A stretch of 64,000 nt of DNA from Hepsetus odoe (Eukaryota > Chordata > Actinopteri > Characiformes > Hepsetidae), in NCBI GenBank assembly GCA_017165825.1, contig CM029369.1, positions 16,423,458 to 16,487,457 of the forward strand, written 5' to 3'. Position 1 is the first letter of the stretch, and each line of letters begins with the position of its first letter. The translations under genes were made by a program, and so were the position numbers. Below are positions 46,501 to 58,500 of this stretch, piece by piece. The notes under the pieces are model-generated. The model did not search any database, had not been told where the DNA came from, and saw nothing but the letters and a program-made list of their open reading frames with translations.

Positions 46501-49500
46501 TCACATGATAGAATGACTTCCTTTCTGTGTGATAGGAGTGCATCTGAAAAATGTTCACCAGAGGATACTGATCTTTACTCCTTCTTGTGTCCTTCCAGAG
46601 AATCCTCAGCTGTAAGAAAGCCGGCTCAATTCTAAGAGAAGCCAGAGACAGGGTTGTGTCTCTAACTACTGATTCCAAAGCTAAAGTCCTAGCATGTCAT
46701 GTATGTATTTTGTTATTGTGATTATAAATATCCCGAGAGATATTTAAAGGAAGGTTGTATATTGAATCATTCGTTGGTTTATCACTGTAGGGCTTGGATG
46801 CCACTCTGGAGATTTTTACTGTGCTTTCAGAAGATGAAATTCAGAAGAAAATGGAGAGAAAGCTGAAAAAAGCCAAGAAGAAAGCCAAGTATGACAGCAG
46901 TATTTAGCTAATGAAGCAAACTATACAGTATTAAACATTCTTTAAACATTCTTTTGCTTACTATCTTGGGGCTATTCCAGGTCTCAAGATGGAGGTGCTG
47001 AGGGAGCAGATCCAGTGGTGGAGAGAAATTTGAAAGATGAGATCCAAAAGATGCTCACAATAAAAGCCACTTCCAAGATCCGGTCAGCTTGTTAAAATTT
47101 GTTGTTAAGTAAACAATGTAAGCAGAATACCGCTTCGTATGGATTTTATCAGAATAATGGAGGAGTATTTAAATCTGTTTTCCTCAGGTCTGTAGACTGC
47201 ATTCTGTCTCCTAGTGGAGAGATGAAGATTGCTCTGTTGCTGCAGAATAACACAGTAGAGACTTACACTGTGAACACCATAGAGAAGATTCCTACTGCCA
47301 ACAAGACCTCTCGGCTTACGCTTGGGGGCCACCGCACTGATGCAAGAACTCTAGCCTTCAGCTCCGACAATATTGCTTTTCTCTCGGCTTCTGGAGACAC
47401 CGTCAAAGTGTGGAACAGGTCAGCCTAAAGGCACTGGATAGTGTTTACAGCATGGCAACTGCACCAGTTTGTACCAACCCTTGCAAACTTTGCGTTAACT
47501 TCCACTTGGGTGGGGTTCTCTTAGGACTTTATGATGGTCATATGCTTCTTTCATACAATGCTGGGTTTAATTGTTACCACAATCAGGCTTCAAGATTCAG
47601 GCTTGATATCTAACATATAGCTGATTCTGGGATCACTTCATTTGACCTGGACTATTTCTAGCTCTACTACAAAATTCTGAAGTCCCCTGGAAAGCCGGGT
47701 TTCTAAAAACATACAAACAAAAAAAACAAATCTTTTCTTTCCCAGATCCACTCTGCAGGTGATCCGGACCATGGCGTGCGAGTATGCCCTCTGCTCACTG
47801 TTTGTTCCTGGAGATAGACAGATTATCATCGGAACTAAGGTTCATCTCAATGCCTTTAGTTTTCTTAAAAGCTTTAAACTTTTCTTTACAAACCATGTTA
47901 GCGACCCAGCATTTAGAAAATCTATTTGTAATATAATCTACTATGATTCTACACTTTTAAAGCCTTTAATGGAAAACTATTACAAAAAAATAAATAGTAA
48001 AATTGTTACATTTGGACATTTTGATCACTACAGTTTAAATCAGATAAGCCTGAAATTGGTTGTTTATTGTCTCTTTATCTTCTTCTTGTCTCTTGAGTGC
48101 TTGCAATGGTCATTTTCTTCTTCTTTCAGAGTGGAAAGATTCAGATTTTTGATCTCGCATCAGGAGCTCTGTTGGAAACATCAGAGGCCCATGAGGGAGC
48201 TCTGTGGTCCATGTGCCTCTCTCCTGATCAGGTACCAAAATTACACTTACCTGTTGATGTGACTTGTTTTGGATTCCCTCTATAATGCTATTTTTTTGTG
48301 GTTGTCAGTATACATAAAAAAATTGGTGTGTGTGTGTTCGTTCAGAGGGGTATTGTGACTGGAGGAGCAGACAAGATGGTGAAATTCTGGGACTTTGAGC
48401 TTATAAAGGACAACGAATCCGGACCAAACAAGTAAGGCTAAATTTGACCACTGCTTTTGTTCTTTCTCTCTTAGCTTGAGTATAGCTTGTCTATTACAGC
48501 ATTTGTACAGCTAGCTCATTTTTTTGTGTGTGTTTGAGTGCCTTGAGTGCTCAGGACACCCCAACGAACTCAGAATCAGGCCTTGGAACAAGTGTAAGAA
48601 TGGTCGTAATTATGTCAATGTTAAAAGGTTTTATTATTAGTTACTCTGGGTGGGCCATTTCTATTGGTCCAGCTGCCATGCAGTGTTCAGACAGGGCAAA
48701 GGGAAGCTGGTGAAAATGTATAACATATACATTAATATATATAAAAAAATAAATGATTAAAATGAATGTTAAAGGCTTTGCTTTGCTTTGCTACACTTTT
48801 GTTTTGTACCTGCTTTGTAAACCTATATCCAATGTTTAAAAGCCACAGAATCATGACCACATTCTGTTCTAATGTAACGCTACATGTGTTGATGTAGAAG
48901 ACTGACGTTGAAACACACTCGAACGCTGCAGCTGGATGAAGACGTGCTGTGTGTTCGCTACAGTCCTGATCAGCGGCTGCTGGCTGTCTCTCTGCTTGAC
49001 TGCACTGTAAAGATATTCTACACAGACACGCTAAAGGTGTGCTGATTCACATTTACTGGACAAACACTATTGTTACTTAAATGCAAAGCATAACAGTCCT
49101 GATCCATTGATGTGATTGATCATGAGGGAGGTCTTTAACTATGGTTAAAAATGGGTCTCCCCTTTTCTCTAGTTTTTCCTGTCGCTGTATGGACACAAAC
49201 TGCCTGTGCTCTGCCTTGACATTTCACATGTAAGCTCACATGTCCAATATAAATCAAGTATAAAGAGATTTTAGCGTTTATAAGTATTTCATCCAAACCA
49301 TGTTTCTTAATGTTGTGTTTTAGGACAGTGCACTCATAGCCACTGGATCAGCAGACAGAAATGTGAAAGTATGGGGTTTAGACTTTGGCGACTGTCATCG
49401 TTCAATGTTTGCACATGATGACAGGTAGGTGATGCTTTTGCTGCTGAAAAATTTGATTTTTCTTTACGATGATACAATATTTACTGAGCTCCAAAATAGC

Positions 49501-52464
49501 TGGATTACAGCATTTAGAAAAGAACATGACTTCACATGGTCATTGTATGACATAAGTGTGGTCATTTCCTTTCTGGAGTTTACTTTAGTCAGTCAGTACG
49601 TATGCCTTCTATCAGCATATATCCTGTACTGGTGACCGGTCACAAGATGACGTCATCCCAGATGGTCATTATTTGTCATTCCCTCTTTTCTTTTGTCTCG
49701 CTCTCTTTTTTTCAGTGTCATGTTCCTCCAGTTTGTTCCAAAAACCCATCTGTTCTTCACAGCGGGAAAGGACAGAAAGATCAAACAGTGGGACGCAGAC
49801 AAGTTTGAGCACATCCAGACCTTAGAGGTGACATCTTTTAACAAAGTGGACCATTTTCCATATGTACATTTCCATACATAATTGCTGTAGGTATTAGGGG
49901 TGGAAAAAAAAAAAACTGTTGATAAAAATAGAGCACACTCAGTTGGCAGCAAAGGTTGATTGCATTACCTTTTTCTTTAAATGACAATTTTCTTTTATGG
50001 AAAGTTATGTGTGGAACAAGAAACAGCTGTCCAGAGGCCAACAACTTTCACTTTGGGGTTTTCTTTCTCAGGGTCACAAGGCTGAAGTATGGTGTTTGGC
50101 CGTCAGTCCCAGTGGAGACTACATTGTCTCCTCCTCTCACGATAAGTCCCTCAGGCTTTGGGAGAGAACCAGGGAGCCTATTATCCTGGAGGAAGAGAAA
50201 GAGATGGTGAGTCATGTTAGGACAAATGTCCTGGTGGAGCTGAGAACTTCTTAATTGACTTTTTTTGCAATATCGGAATGAGCAGTGATTTGGAAAATAA
50301 TTTTCGCAAACAATTTGAGGGTTGGTTGAATTTGTACTCATTTTTAAATTTCATAAAGGGACTGACAAGTTGCACTTTATGATGTTTTTGATACTGCTGC
50401 CTGTGATACACACACACACACACACACAGGTGACATTATATCGTCATGGTAAATTATGTTGTCCAACTCAAATAATATGACCGTTTGTACGGTGTTGCAC
50501 CAATGAGGTAGATGGAGATTAGGTTGAAATAGATTCCTCTACAGCAGGTGTCCCCAGTTCTGGCACTGGAGGGTTGGTATGCAGCACAGTTTGGTGAGTA
50601 TCCTGGCTCAGCTCACTTTATTAACCGGGTTTAGTGAATATGTTTGAGAAAATGGACTGGCAAACTGTGCTGGACACTGACCCACGAGGACTGATTTCAG
50701 GTCCCTAAGTCTAAGATTAAAGATCAAAAACAGATGTTTTTATAGACCTTGTGCTTTTAACATTGTAAGAATCAGTATCTGAACAGCAAAAACAAACCAC
50801 CCAAACCTCAAACTGTCAATTGACTTCTTTATTCACTTCTTTTTCCAGGAACGAGAAGCAGAATTTGAAGAATCTTTGGCCAAAGGCGATGAACCTGTGG
50901 TAAGCGGTAATCTTGACTTTAACAGATTGTGCTGTAGATCTCACGTGTCTTTTGCTTCAATAATGGGTTTGTTTTTTTTCCTCCTTTGTGTCCAGGTTCC
51001 TGGAGAGGCAAAAGGAGAGGCAGAGCCTGCAGGAAAGAAGACTATAGAGACTGTTAAAGCTGTGAGTTCTCCTGAGTGATGGAACAGAGTTAGTTACTCT
51101 AACGTTGGAACAAAGCTGAAAGATGAGCTGTCTCTCACTTTCTTCATTCCAGGCTGAACGTATCATGGAGGCTTTGGAGCTCTACAGAGAGGAGAGCAAG
51201 AAGCTTGAGGAGCACAGGGCTGCCTGTGAGGCAGCAGGGAAAGAGGTGTGGAATATTCTTCACACAGACACAAAACTCTCTACACCGTATAGCTTGTGCA
51301 GAATGAAGCAGCACTGATAATGGAAAAATAAAAGAAAAAAAATGAAGAACCCTCTTTGGGCCTGCATGTTTCACAGAATGTGTTTATGTTCCAACATGTA
51401 GTCTTGGATCTGTAGATCTCTTTCTGTTACTGTAATTTTGCAGCCAGGCAGGGAAATGTGGCACACAGTTTTAAGGAAAATCTACAAAAAAAAGCATTTT
51501 GTTTAGGATTATTTTAAGATTTTTTTTTGCCTTAGATTTTTTCAGTAATAATAATAATTAATAAATATAATAATTATTATGATAAAATAGTATAATAAAT
51601 AATACTATTGTTATTTAACTTATTTTTCATCTGTTTTTGTTTTGCTTTTATTTTTACAGCTCACCATTTCATTATAATGAACTTTGAGTTGCTACATGTA
51701 TGAAACCTTTGCTCAAACATTTGATCGTTAACATACTTGTTTTGCAGTTACCGTCTCCCAAGATAAACCCGATCCTCATGGCCTTTGGTAATATTTCGGT
51801 AAGCAGCACAAACTTAAAGATTATTTCTGTAAATCAATTGTGTTCAAAGTTTCTGTTTTGATAATGGCCTTCAACATAAATTGGCTCTGAAATGAGAGAA
51901 GAGACCAGTATAGTCCTGCAGAGACCTGTATTTTCTGTTTTTTAACCCCAAGGCTGTTGTCATAAACATACTTCTACTGTAGTAACAGCTTTTTTTTTTT
52001 TCTTCCTTGTTGACCCACAGCCCTCTCGGTATGTGCTTGAGGTCATCAAGAAGGTCCGGTCCAGGTAGGAGAGCAAGTACACCCAGTACTTCCAGAATGG
52101 CTCGATTGCCATTGTGATGATCTTATGCAAATCAATGATTGTATATGCAGAAGAAACACATTCATTTCACAGTGTTAAAAAATTGCTCCATTAAAGAAGC
52201 CTTTTTATGCATTTTGAAGTTCTTTCCTGTAAGGCGTCTGAGACGGTTTCTAAGTGTGAACTAAATGATTCCCTCTGCTTTCAGTGAGTTGGAGATTTCT
52301 CTGCTGGTGCTGCCGTTCTCTTACATCCCCGACCTGCTCTCCCTCTTCAACTCCTACATAAAGCAGGGCCTGCAGGTGGAACTGGTCTGCCGCTGCCTCT
52401 TTTTCTTGCTAAGGTGACCACTCGCCAAAGTTTAGTTAACAAATTACAAAAGGGACAGTTTCAG

Positions 52465-52499
<35 letters not shown>

Positions 52500-52904
52500 A
52501 CACTATTTATAATAAATGTGACTGAAGGTGGAAGAAGTAAACACTTTCTGAGGTGTATTATGTGTTTTCCTTTAAAGAGTCCACTTTGGTCAGATCACCA
52601 GTAACCAGATGCTGCTGTCAGTCATTGATGAACTAAGGAGTAACACTATCTCTAAAGTGCACGAGATCAGGGTAAGTGTGTTTTACACGGCAAACTCGGC
52701 TGTCTACATTAGATTATCTGTATTCTGATAAACGTTTGTTGTTTTTAGGACGTGCTGGGCTTCAACAGTGCAGGGCTTCAGTTCCTGCAGCGAGAGATTG
52801 AGAGTAAGGAAGATGTGATGTTCTTTGCTGATGCTACAGATCGCTTTGTGGAGAAGAAGAGGAAGAGGAGAAAGAGAGAGAGAGCCATTCTGACCATTAC
52901 ATGA
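43564..52904 (+). CDS. wdr3: WDR3 (Utp12 homologue), WD40 ribosome-biogenesis factor (26 coding exons)
   Basis: Coding exons: 43564-43737, 44555-44764, 44887-45005, 45188-45266, 46067-46162, 46307-46417, 46599-46700, 46791-46888, 46981-47082, 47188-47418, 47746-47839, 48130-48231, 48346-48431, 48898-49036, 49173-49229, 49324-49424, 49716-49827, 50072-50206, 50849-50899, 50996-51061, 51153-51245, 51748-51798, 52021-52064, 52285-52413, 52578-52671, 52749-52904. All phases join, giving 943 residues, the human length as I recall it. Two WD40 propeller regions lie at about 20-226 and 370-710 (repeats such as DTNVIVWDV, DKSLRLWER). Between them is an acidic insert with a D-run at 243-251 and a KKAKKKAK basic patch near 325. 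The C-terminal Utp12 domain is at about 790-895, followed by a basic KKRKRRKRER tail suited to nucleolar targeting. Yeast Utp12/Dip2 acts in the UtpB part of the SSU processome on pre-18S rRNA. The start MGLTKQYLRY matches the family. Confidence 0.96.
43850..44253 (-). mobile_element. tRNA-derived SINE family 1, two partial copies, in wdr3 intron 1
   Basis: Read on -, the segment starts with a tRNA-like head (GGTGAGCGAGTGGTTGGGGG, 44240-44220 region). It continues with GTAGGTTACTCTGAGATACA, CATCACTGCTCCCCAGGTAT and a TAAGTACTTTCACTG tail. This is the order of the SINE at 38.3 kb. A second partial body (GTAGGTTACTCTGAGGTACA) follows at about 43970-43850. The B box is degenerate, so these copies are older than the 38.3-kb one. 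Confidence 0.72.
45355..45745 (+). mobile_element. RTE-type LINE 3' fragment (copy 3) in wdr3 intron 4
   Basis: GTAGTGAGACCAGCTATGTT, the GRPKRGYMDV-like segment and the end CACTCCTAACGGGAGCAGCC followed by AAAAAAGG match the 3' ends of copies 1 and 2. It is strongly 5'-truncated and in the sense orientation relative to wdr3. There is no intact frame. Confidence 0.82.
50403..50428. repeat. (CA)n microsatellite in wdr3 intron 18
   Basis: A run of about 11 CA dinucleotides following GATACACACA. Simple repeat. Confidence 0.95.
50545..50712. mobile_element. hAT-type MITE-like repeat in wdr3 intron 18
   Basis: The left part reads CCCCAGTTCTGGCACTGGAG and GCAGCACAGTTTGGTG. The right part is its imperfect reverse complement (CAAACTGTGCTGGACACTGA, CACGAGGACTGATTTCAGG). 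A palindromic element with a 'ctggagggctggt' type end is typical of nonautonomous hAT elements in fish. It carries no coding sequence. The family name is not certain. Confidence 0.55.
52466..52497. repeat. (GT)n microsatellite in wdr3 intron 24
   Basis: About 16 GT dinucleotides, 52 bases past the exon-24 donor. Simple repeat. Confidence 0.96.
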
Positions 52905-53540
52905 AGCTCACAGGAGTCAACACTCTAGAAAGTGCCTCCGCAGACTCCCTGTATATCTTCATCAACACTGAGATGACCAGATCTTGAGATGTTTCATAAT
53001 GTCTGCCTTGTTTGTGTTTTTCACGATGGATGTAATGTATTAGCATACAGCTATCGCGTTTTTTTTTTTTTTTAAATAATGATGCTTCTCACTACCCTAC
53101 TGCCTTGAGTCTCTTATTTGCATAATGTTGAAATACACTTCAGCTGTAATGTACAGTGAATTTTTTTTTGCATTTCAGGCTCAGTGACATTTTAAAATTC
53201 AGTGTAATTGGAGTTGAACACAGTCCTTAAATGTGTTCATTTCTAATTGAAACTGACTTTTTTTTTTTTTTTTTTCCCCCCCTTCCCTCCATGAACACAG
53301 GCCTGAGCTGTCATGAAATATAGGCTTTTCTGCAGTTTTTACTGTGGTCACCAGGGAGTAGGTTGAGTACAGTGGTGGAGTAACTGCATGAAGGTTCAGA
53401 GGGGAGGTGCCCAGTCAGATCTGTCACCACACTAAGACCACCACAGAAACTTTTCAGAGTCCCCTAAAGGAGCTGTGCGGACAGAAGAGGGATTCTGCTC
53501 TTAAACTCTCCCACACACAGACCAGTGAATAAATACCATC
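52905..53540 (+). other. Probable wdr3 3'UTR
   Basis: Noncoding sequence after the wdr3 stop, with T runs at about 53061-53073 and 53262-53276. The first canonical AATAAA downstream is at 53528-53533, but its downstream element is poor. An AATAAT near 53076 could serve instead. The true end is therefore somewhere in 53.1-53.55 kb. Confidence 0.4.
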
Positions 53541-55378
53541 TTTAGGAAAGACATCCACACATGACCTCCATGACCAGATCTGAGTCTGAATCAGGATTTC
53601 TTCTTCATAACTTCAAGTCTTATTCAAAGATCAGCATGTGGTTTTTTCAGTGCCTTCGTTTTTAGAAGCAAGCCCCAGCAGGAGTAGAGAGAGAAAGCGG
53701 TAGACTTTACTGGGCTTGTAAATTGGCTGTTAGAAGGCTGAGGATATGTGACTGTGTGTGAGGAGCACAGCGCTGCTTTCTCTAATGTATGCACTGCTCG
53801 TTTCTTTTCACACTCGCATCCACTGGCTGGTTTTCCTCCAAAGTGTTAATGTCCTGGCCAGTGAGATGAAAAGAACCTCAAACCTCTCTCCCAATTTAAT
53901 TTCCTACCTGATTTTGCAGTTGAGAAAAAGAAAGAAATAGTAAAGTAGTTAAGAGTGCATTTATAAGGCTGTAAAAAAAGCTGTCAGTTTTATGAAGCTG
54001 GATTTGGTCTTTAGATCATAAAATATCCCACTTACCGAGATTAGAACATTCCTCAGTCAGGAATGACATTAGATACTTGCCATCTTTCAGCAGAATTTTG
54101 CAAAAATAAAATGTTGCATGCAAACTAAATATCAGTTTTAGAATATGTGCATATTATCCCAGCCTTACTAACTTATTTAAGGAAAATTACATTTTAAAGG
54201 TTGTCTACTTTACTTTGGCCACAAGTTTTGAAAAGACTTCAACGTGAGAAGATCATGGCTTCTCGATCATCACAGGGCTTCTAACAGAATAGCTGCATTC
54301 TCAAGGAATATCTTTGTAATAATCTGGGCCTTTTTTCTTCAGCAATTTTCTCAAATCAGGAACAGAACAGTCATAACATCTAAGGCCCAGAAAGTGTGGG
54401 TGAAATGTTTCTGACGTCTCGTCATTTTCCTCACACTACAGACATCTGGATATTTTAAAATCACTTTATTATGAGCACCTTTCACTTTTATTATTCGGAA
54501 CGAGCATGAAGAAAATTGCATCCCTTTGCCACAAATAACACTCGAATGCGAATGTGAGCTCCAAAGCGGATCTCTGAAAGTATTATTTTGAGGGTGCATT
54601 ATGTGAATGAATGGATGGATTTGTTTTGGGGTTTTTTGGGTTCAGGTTCATGGGAGGTGTGGCCTGACTTATGGCTTTTCATAAAAACTCTGAATTGTGG
54701 CATGTGATGTCAACAAAGCTGGTATACAGTGTTCCTTTTTTATGTTTGGTGTAATTTAAGCCCCAGACTGCTGTGTCCATCACTAAACATGCCAGATTGA
54801 ATTACTTCATTTACATCTTGACTGACAAGAGCAGAGCACTGGGTGGCAGCATTGCCTTTCCAAAAATGATTGCAAGTACAGCAGTGGTGACATGATCTTT
54901 TTAAAAAGATCAAGACAGCAATGTGTCTAAATGAGCACATCACAAATTTGCAATCCTAATTTCCATAACACACATTCAGACAAACTGAGTTATTTATTGT
55001 ATGTTCATTCAGCCAGTAAGTCAAAAACCCATTCCTTATCTGTAAGCTGCAAAAACTGCCATCTCCTAAATTAGCCATGGACTTGCAACTATGAGACATG
55101 AGAAGAGACATGAGAAGGGCAAAATTGTCCCTTAAAATTGTCCATTTAGTGTTAACGTTTACAATTAAGCTGTTATTCAAAGTGCAGCATTAAAACTAAC
55201 ATACTTCTACTGCTACAACATCTAATAAAACCCTCACAACAAATCAACTTTATAATGAAACTGAGAACTGGCAATTAACATCTTTAATGATTTCAATTGA
55301 TTTTAATAAGCTAAAATATTACAAATTACAATTAATTCTAAAATAAAAACACTTGAAATGTCAGTATAAAAAATCATC
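53541..55378. other. Intergenic DNA downstream of wdr3, no gene seen
   Basis: Only short unsupported reading frames on both strands. In human this would be the 3' end of SPAG17, but no SPAG17-like exon could be recognised here or further right. Confidence 0.55.
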
Positions 55379-55573
55379 ATGTGGTAGGATAGGATGTGGT
55401 AGGATACTCACCTACGGACCAAGTGATTGCAGGTTCGAATCCCACCTCCAGCACTGCCGCCACTGGATCTCTGAGCAAGACCCTTAACCCTGAGTTGCTC
55501 CAGGGAGACTGTCCCTGTAATCAGGAATTGTAAGTCGCACTGGATAAAAGCTTCTGCTAAAGGCCATAAATGT
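55379..55573 (+). mobile_element. tRNA-derived SINE (family 2) with LINE-like tail
   Basis: A tRNA-like head with a perfect B box GGTTCGAATCC (55432-55442) is preceded by TGGTAGGATACTCACC. The body follows (GAGCAAGACCCTTAACCCTG, AGTTGCTCCAGGGAGACTGT). The 3' tail GTAAGTCGCACTGGATAAAA then GCTTCTGCTAAA is the conserved tail shared by many fish SINEs and a partner LINE. The body differs from SINE family 1. A GGATAGGATGTGGTAGGAT duplication sits at its 5' edge. Confidence 0.88.
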
Positions 55574-58500
55574 GCAGCAGAATGCTTCTGCCAAGAATAA
55601 TTCTTCATAATTAATGCTTCATTTTTTTTTATTAGTGTCAGGGAGCTGCTCAGTTTAAGCAAATCTCCTACATGATTCTGTGTTTAAGTGTCTTTAATTC
55701 TAAGAAAAGTACCTTAGAAATTCACTTTTTGTGTAAAATTTAAAGCAACAAACATATGTGATTCAGAGACAGCATTGGCTGACAGAGGTGATTCTGAACT
55801 CTATTTTGAACTCTATTTTGAACTCTATTTTGAAGAGCGCCTTTTATTAGAAATGTATACATACACAATGGTAGCTCTCTCTACATTCACATTTTGTTCT
55901 TTTTTTAAACATTTGTTTTAGATTAAAAAGATTGTCAATACAGTCATTAATGGTCACCTTTGCCCTGCTATTTTCACGTACGTAGTCAGTTAATACTTTA
56001 AAAAAAAGTATTAACTGCAGATGTTTCCATTGTATGATGTTCCAGCACTGTTCCACATCAAATTATGTTATATTAAGGTCAAAGCAGAGCCAATGCGGCG
56101 CCTGAGCAGAACCCCAAGACTTGTCTAAAAGCAAATATGTTTTCATCAGCTGTTTCAAATGGTACCATAGCAAGATATCATCCTATACCAAAAATGAAAA
56201 ATGCTCTGAAAATAATAATAGAAAGCTGAAAATAATACCTTGAACTGTTTCCCAGATAGCAAGCACATCTTAGTTTGTTTTCATCCTAGAAGCACTGGGA
56301 TAGACTCCAGCACCCCCTGCAACCCAACTGCTCAGGTAATGGATGATTGCATGTGGGCTCAATATTAGTGAACTCAAGAATGACTGTACGCTGGTTTGCC
56401 TTTAAAACATCCAGTATATCATAATGTATGCAGAAGCAGACGTCTGAAGATCTTGAGTAATGAAATTGCTCATACAATCCTTGATATAGCTCAGGAACTT
56501 CTAGATGCATCTGGGATATTTCAGGTTGTTGCAAAGGATTGCTAGGTTGCAATGTCCCATTGTGATATTTGTGTGATGTATACAAATTACTTTCCCATTA
56601 GCATTCAAACTCAGGCTTCACCAAAATTCAAGTTCTCAAGGCCTGTCTGATATAATAATATTCTGTCTTTATAATATGCCTAGATCAAATGCACTACTGA
56701 TACTGCACAAGTAAAACCTCTATAATCTCCCAAAGCCCTCAACCTTTCTATTTCACTCTTTATCTCTCTCCTTTTTTTTTAGCTTCACCCCCCAAAAAAA
56801 CATGTAACTGATGTAATTAGACATCTTAGAGCTGTGCCCTTTATATTACTGCTCATAAACAGACATTCAATCCTTCCCCAAGAGTGCACTGTTTACTCTG
56901 TCCTTTTACAGACCATTCAAGACGTCTCCCCGCTTTTCCTCCGTCGACAATAATGCTCCTGTACTGCCCTGCAGGAATGCCATTCACTTGTCCAATTAAA
57001 GGGAAAAATAAATAGACGTGTACCAAAGTACACTGTTGAGATTCATTCCAAAAACACATTAACAACAGTGGCGGGTTTCAGATTAATAATGTATACATAG
57101 GAGGAGGGATGAATGAAACACTCCTGGCAATATTTAAAGGTTTGATTCACATCATTATCTAAATATATCAAGGCATAAATCTCAATTTTTCTGGAAAAAC
57201 TATTTTGTTCATCTGGATTGCTACATTTCGAATGTAATATCGAAACCAACATAGTGATATAAACGTGACTGGTTTTGAAACATGTTATATAGATTTAACT
57301 GAATTAGATTTGGACAAATGTGATCAGAGGCTTGCCAAGATAATAACTCTCGCTTTGGAACTAGGATAAAAAAGTCAGTAAAAAAATAAAAAGAGTCACA
57401 ATAGTGAAGGTGCAGGCAATATATCAGCTAAAAAAAAAAAAAAGAGGTGAACACTGACAGCCATTGAACTGATGCCACAGAAAGAGAGATGAGAGCTGTA
57501 TCTGGACCGATTTGTGGATGTAAGGCAGTTTAGTTCCAGCTGGGGATGTTATCTCAGCACAGCTTGCTGATGTTTTCTTATCTGAAGTAAAGCATTTAAA
57601 AATATTAATAACAGATATTTTCACAGAAGACACAATTTTCCTTGTTTTTTTAATAATTTTGAATGATTTTTTAAAATTGTGTTGTTTTAATGTAAAAAAA
57701 AAAACCAGCCTATAATTAGCATTGTCTGTTTTTGAATATTGTGCAGCAAATAAAAGCAGAGGTTGTTTACAGACATAAATCGCAATGTTAAAAAAGTAAA
57801 AATGATTGTTTACAAGAAAAATATAGGTCCATTAACCAGTTGCCTTTATATATTTATTTAATGTACCTGAATGTATATTTTTGATTCTGAAAAAAAATGT
57901 AAAAAATCAACAGCTGCAGAACATAGAATATACACACAGAGAGATATTATCCAGGTGATAGATATAGTATTAATGTCAAACATTCAACACTCAGCATTTT
58001 CTAAAAAAATCTTTCTTATGAAACGTGATTATACATTATGATAATGATAATATAGATGTAGAATGGACAACGCAGTTAAAACCAATGCACATTTTTTAAT
58101 GTACGTATTTCACTGCAGATTGCGTAGAGAATTAACAGCAGGCACAAAAAGAACTTTTTTTTTGACACTGCTATAGTGTACCCAGCATCCAGTGAGCGAG
58201 AGGCAATTCATTTTTAGTTACAAATAGGCATTTTGTGTTTTCAGTACACTTAGCCTAAAACATGCAGAAAGAAGTGCAATTAATTTCCTCAATTCTTCCA
58301 AATACGCCACAAGAATAATCTAGATAAGCTTTTGTCGGAGGCTATAAGAATACTGTATGCAGAGGCAGCATAAGCTCCTTAAGATCTCATTTTAGAGGAT
58401 TTACTGACAGGTGTTAGAGTGGCAACATGGTATGTGCAGTTGTGAGCTCATGGCTTAGAGAAATGATCTGATCTGTCAGTGATCCCTTTGTTTTCTCCAT
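55574..58500. other. AT-rich intergenic DNA, no gene seen
   Basis: No exon chain or recognisable domain on either strand. It contains a 12-bp tandem repeat (55796-55834), a 13-bp perfect hairpin (55987-56017), and near 56285-56345 a short reverse-strand fragment resembling the 16.6-kb interspersed repeat (CCAGCACCCCCTGCAACCCA). Confidence 0.5.
55796..55834. repeat. Short tandem repeat, 12-bp unit
   Basis: Three successive copies of GAACTCTATTTT followed by the start of a fourth (GAA). Perfect copies, so recently expanded. Confidence 0.9.

Noticed and set aside
47759..48262. 167-residue reading frame on +
   Set aside because: It joins the end of wdr3 exon 11 to intron and a wrong frame of exon 12. 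The spliced exons explain the conserved residues.
55385..55450. tRNA gene
   Set aside because: B box is perfect, but the cloverleaf is absent and a fish SINE tail follows.
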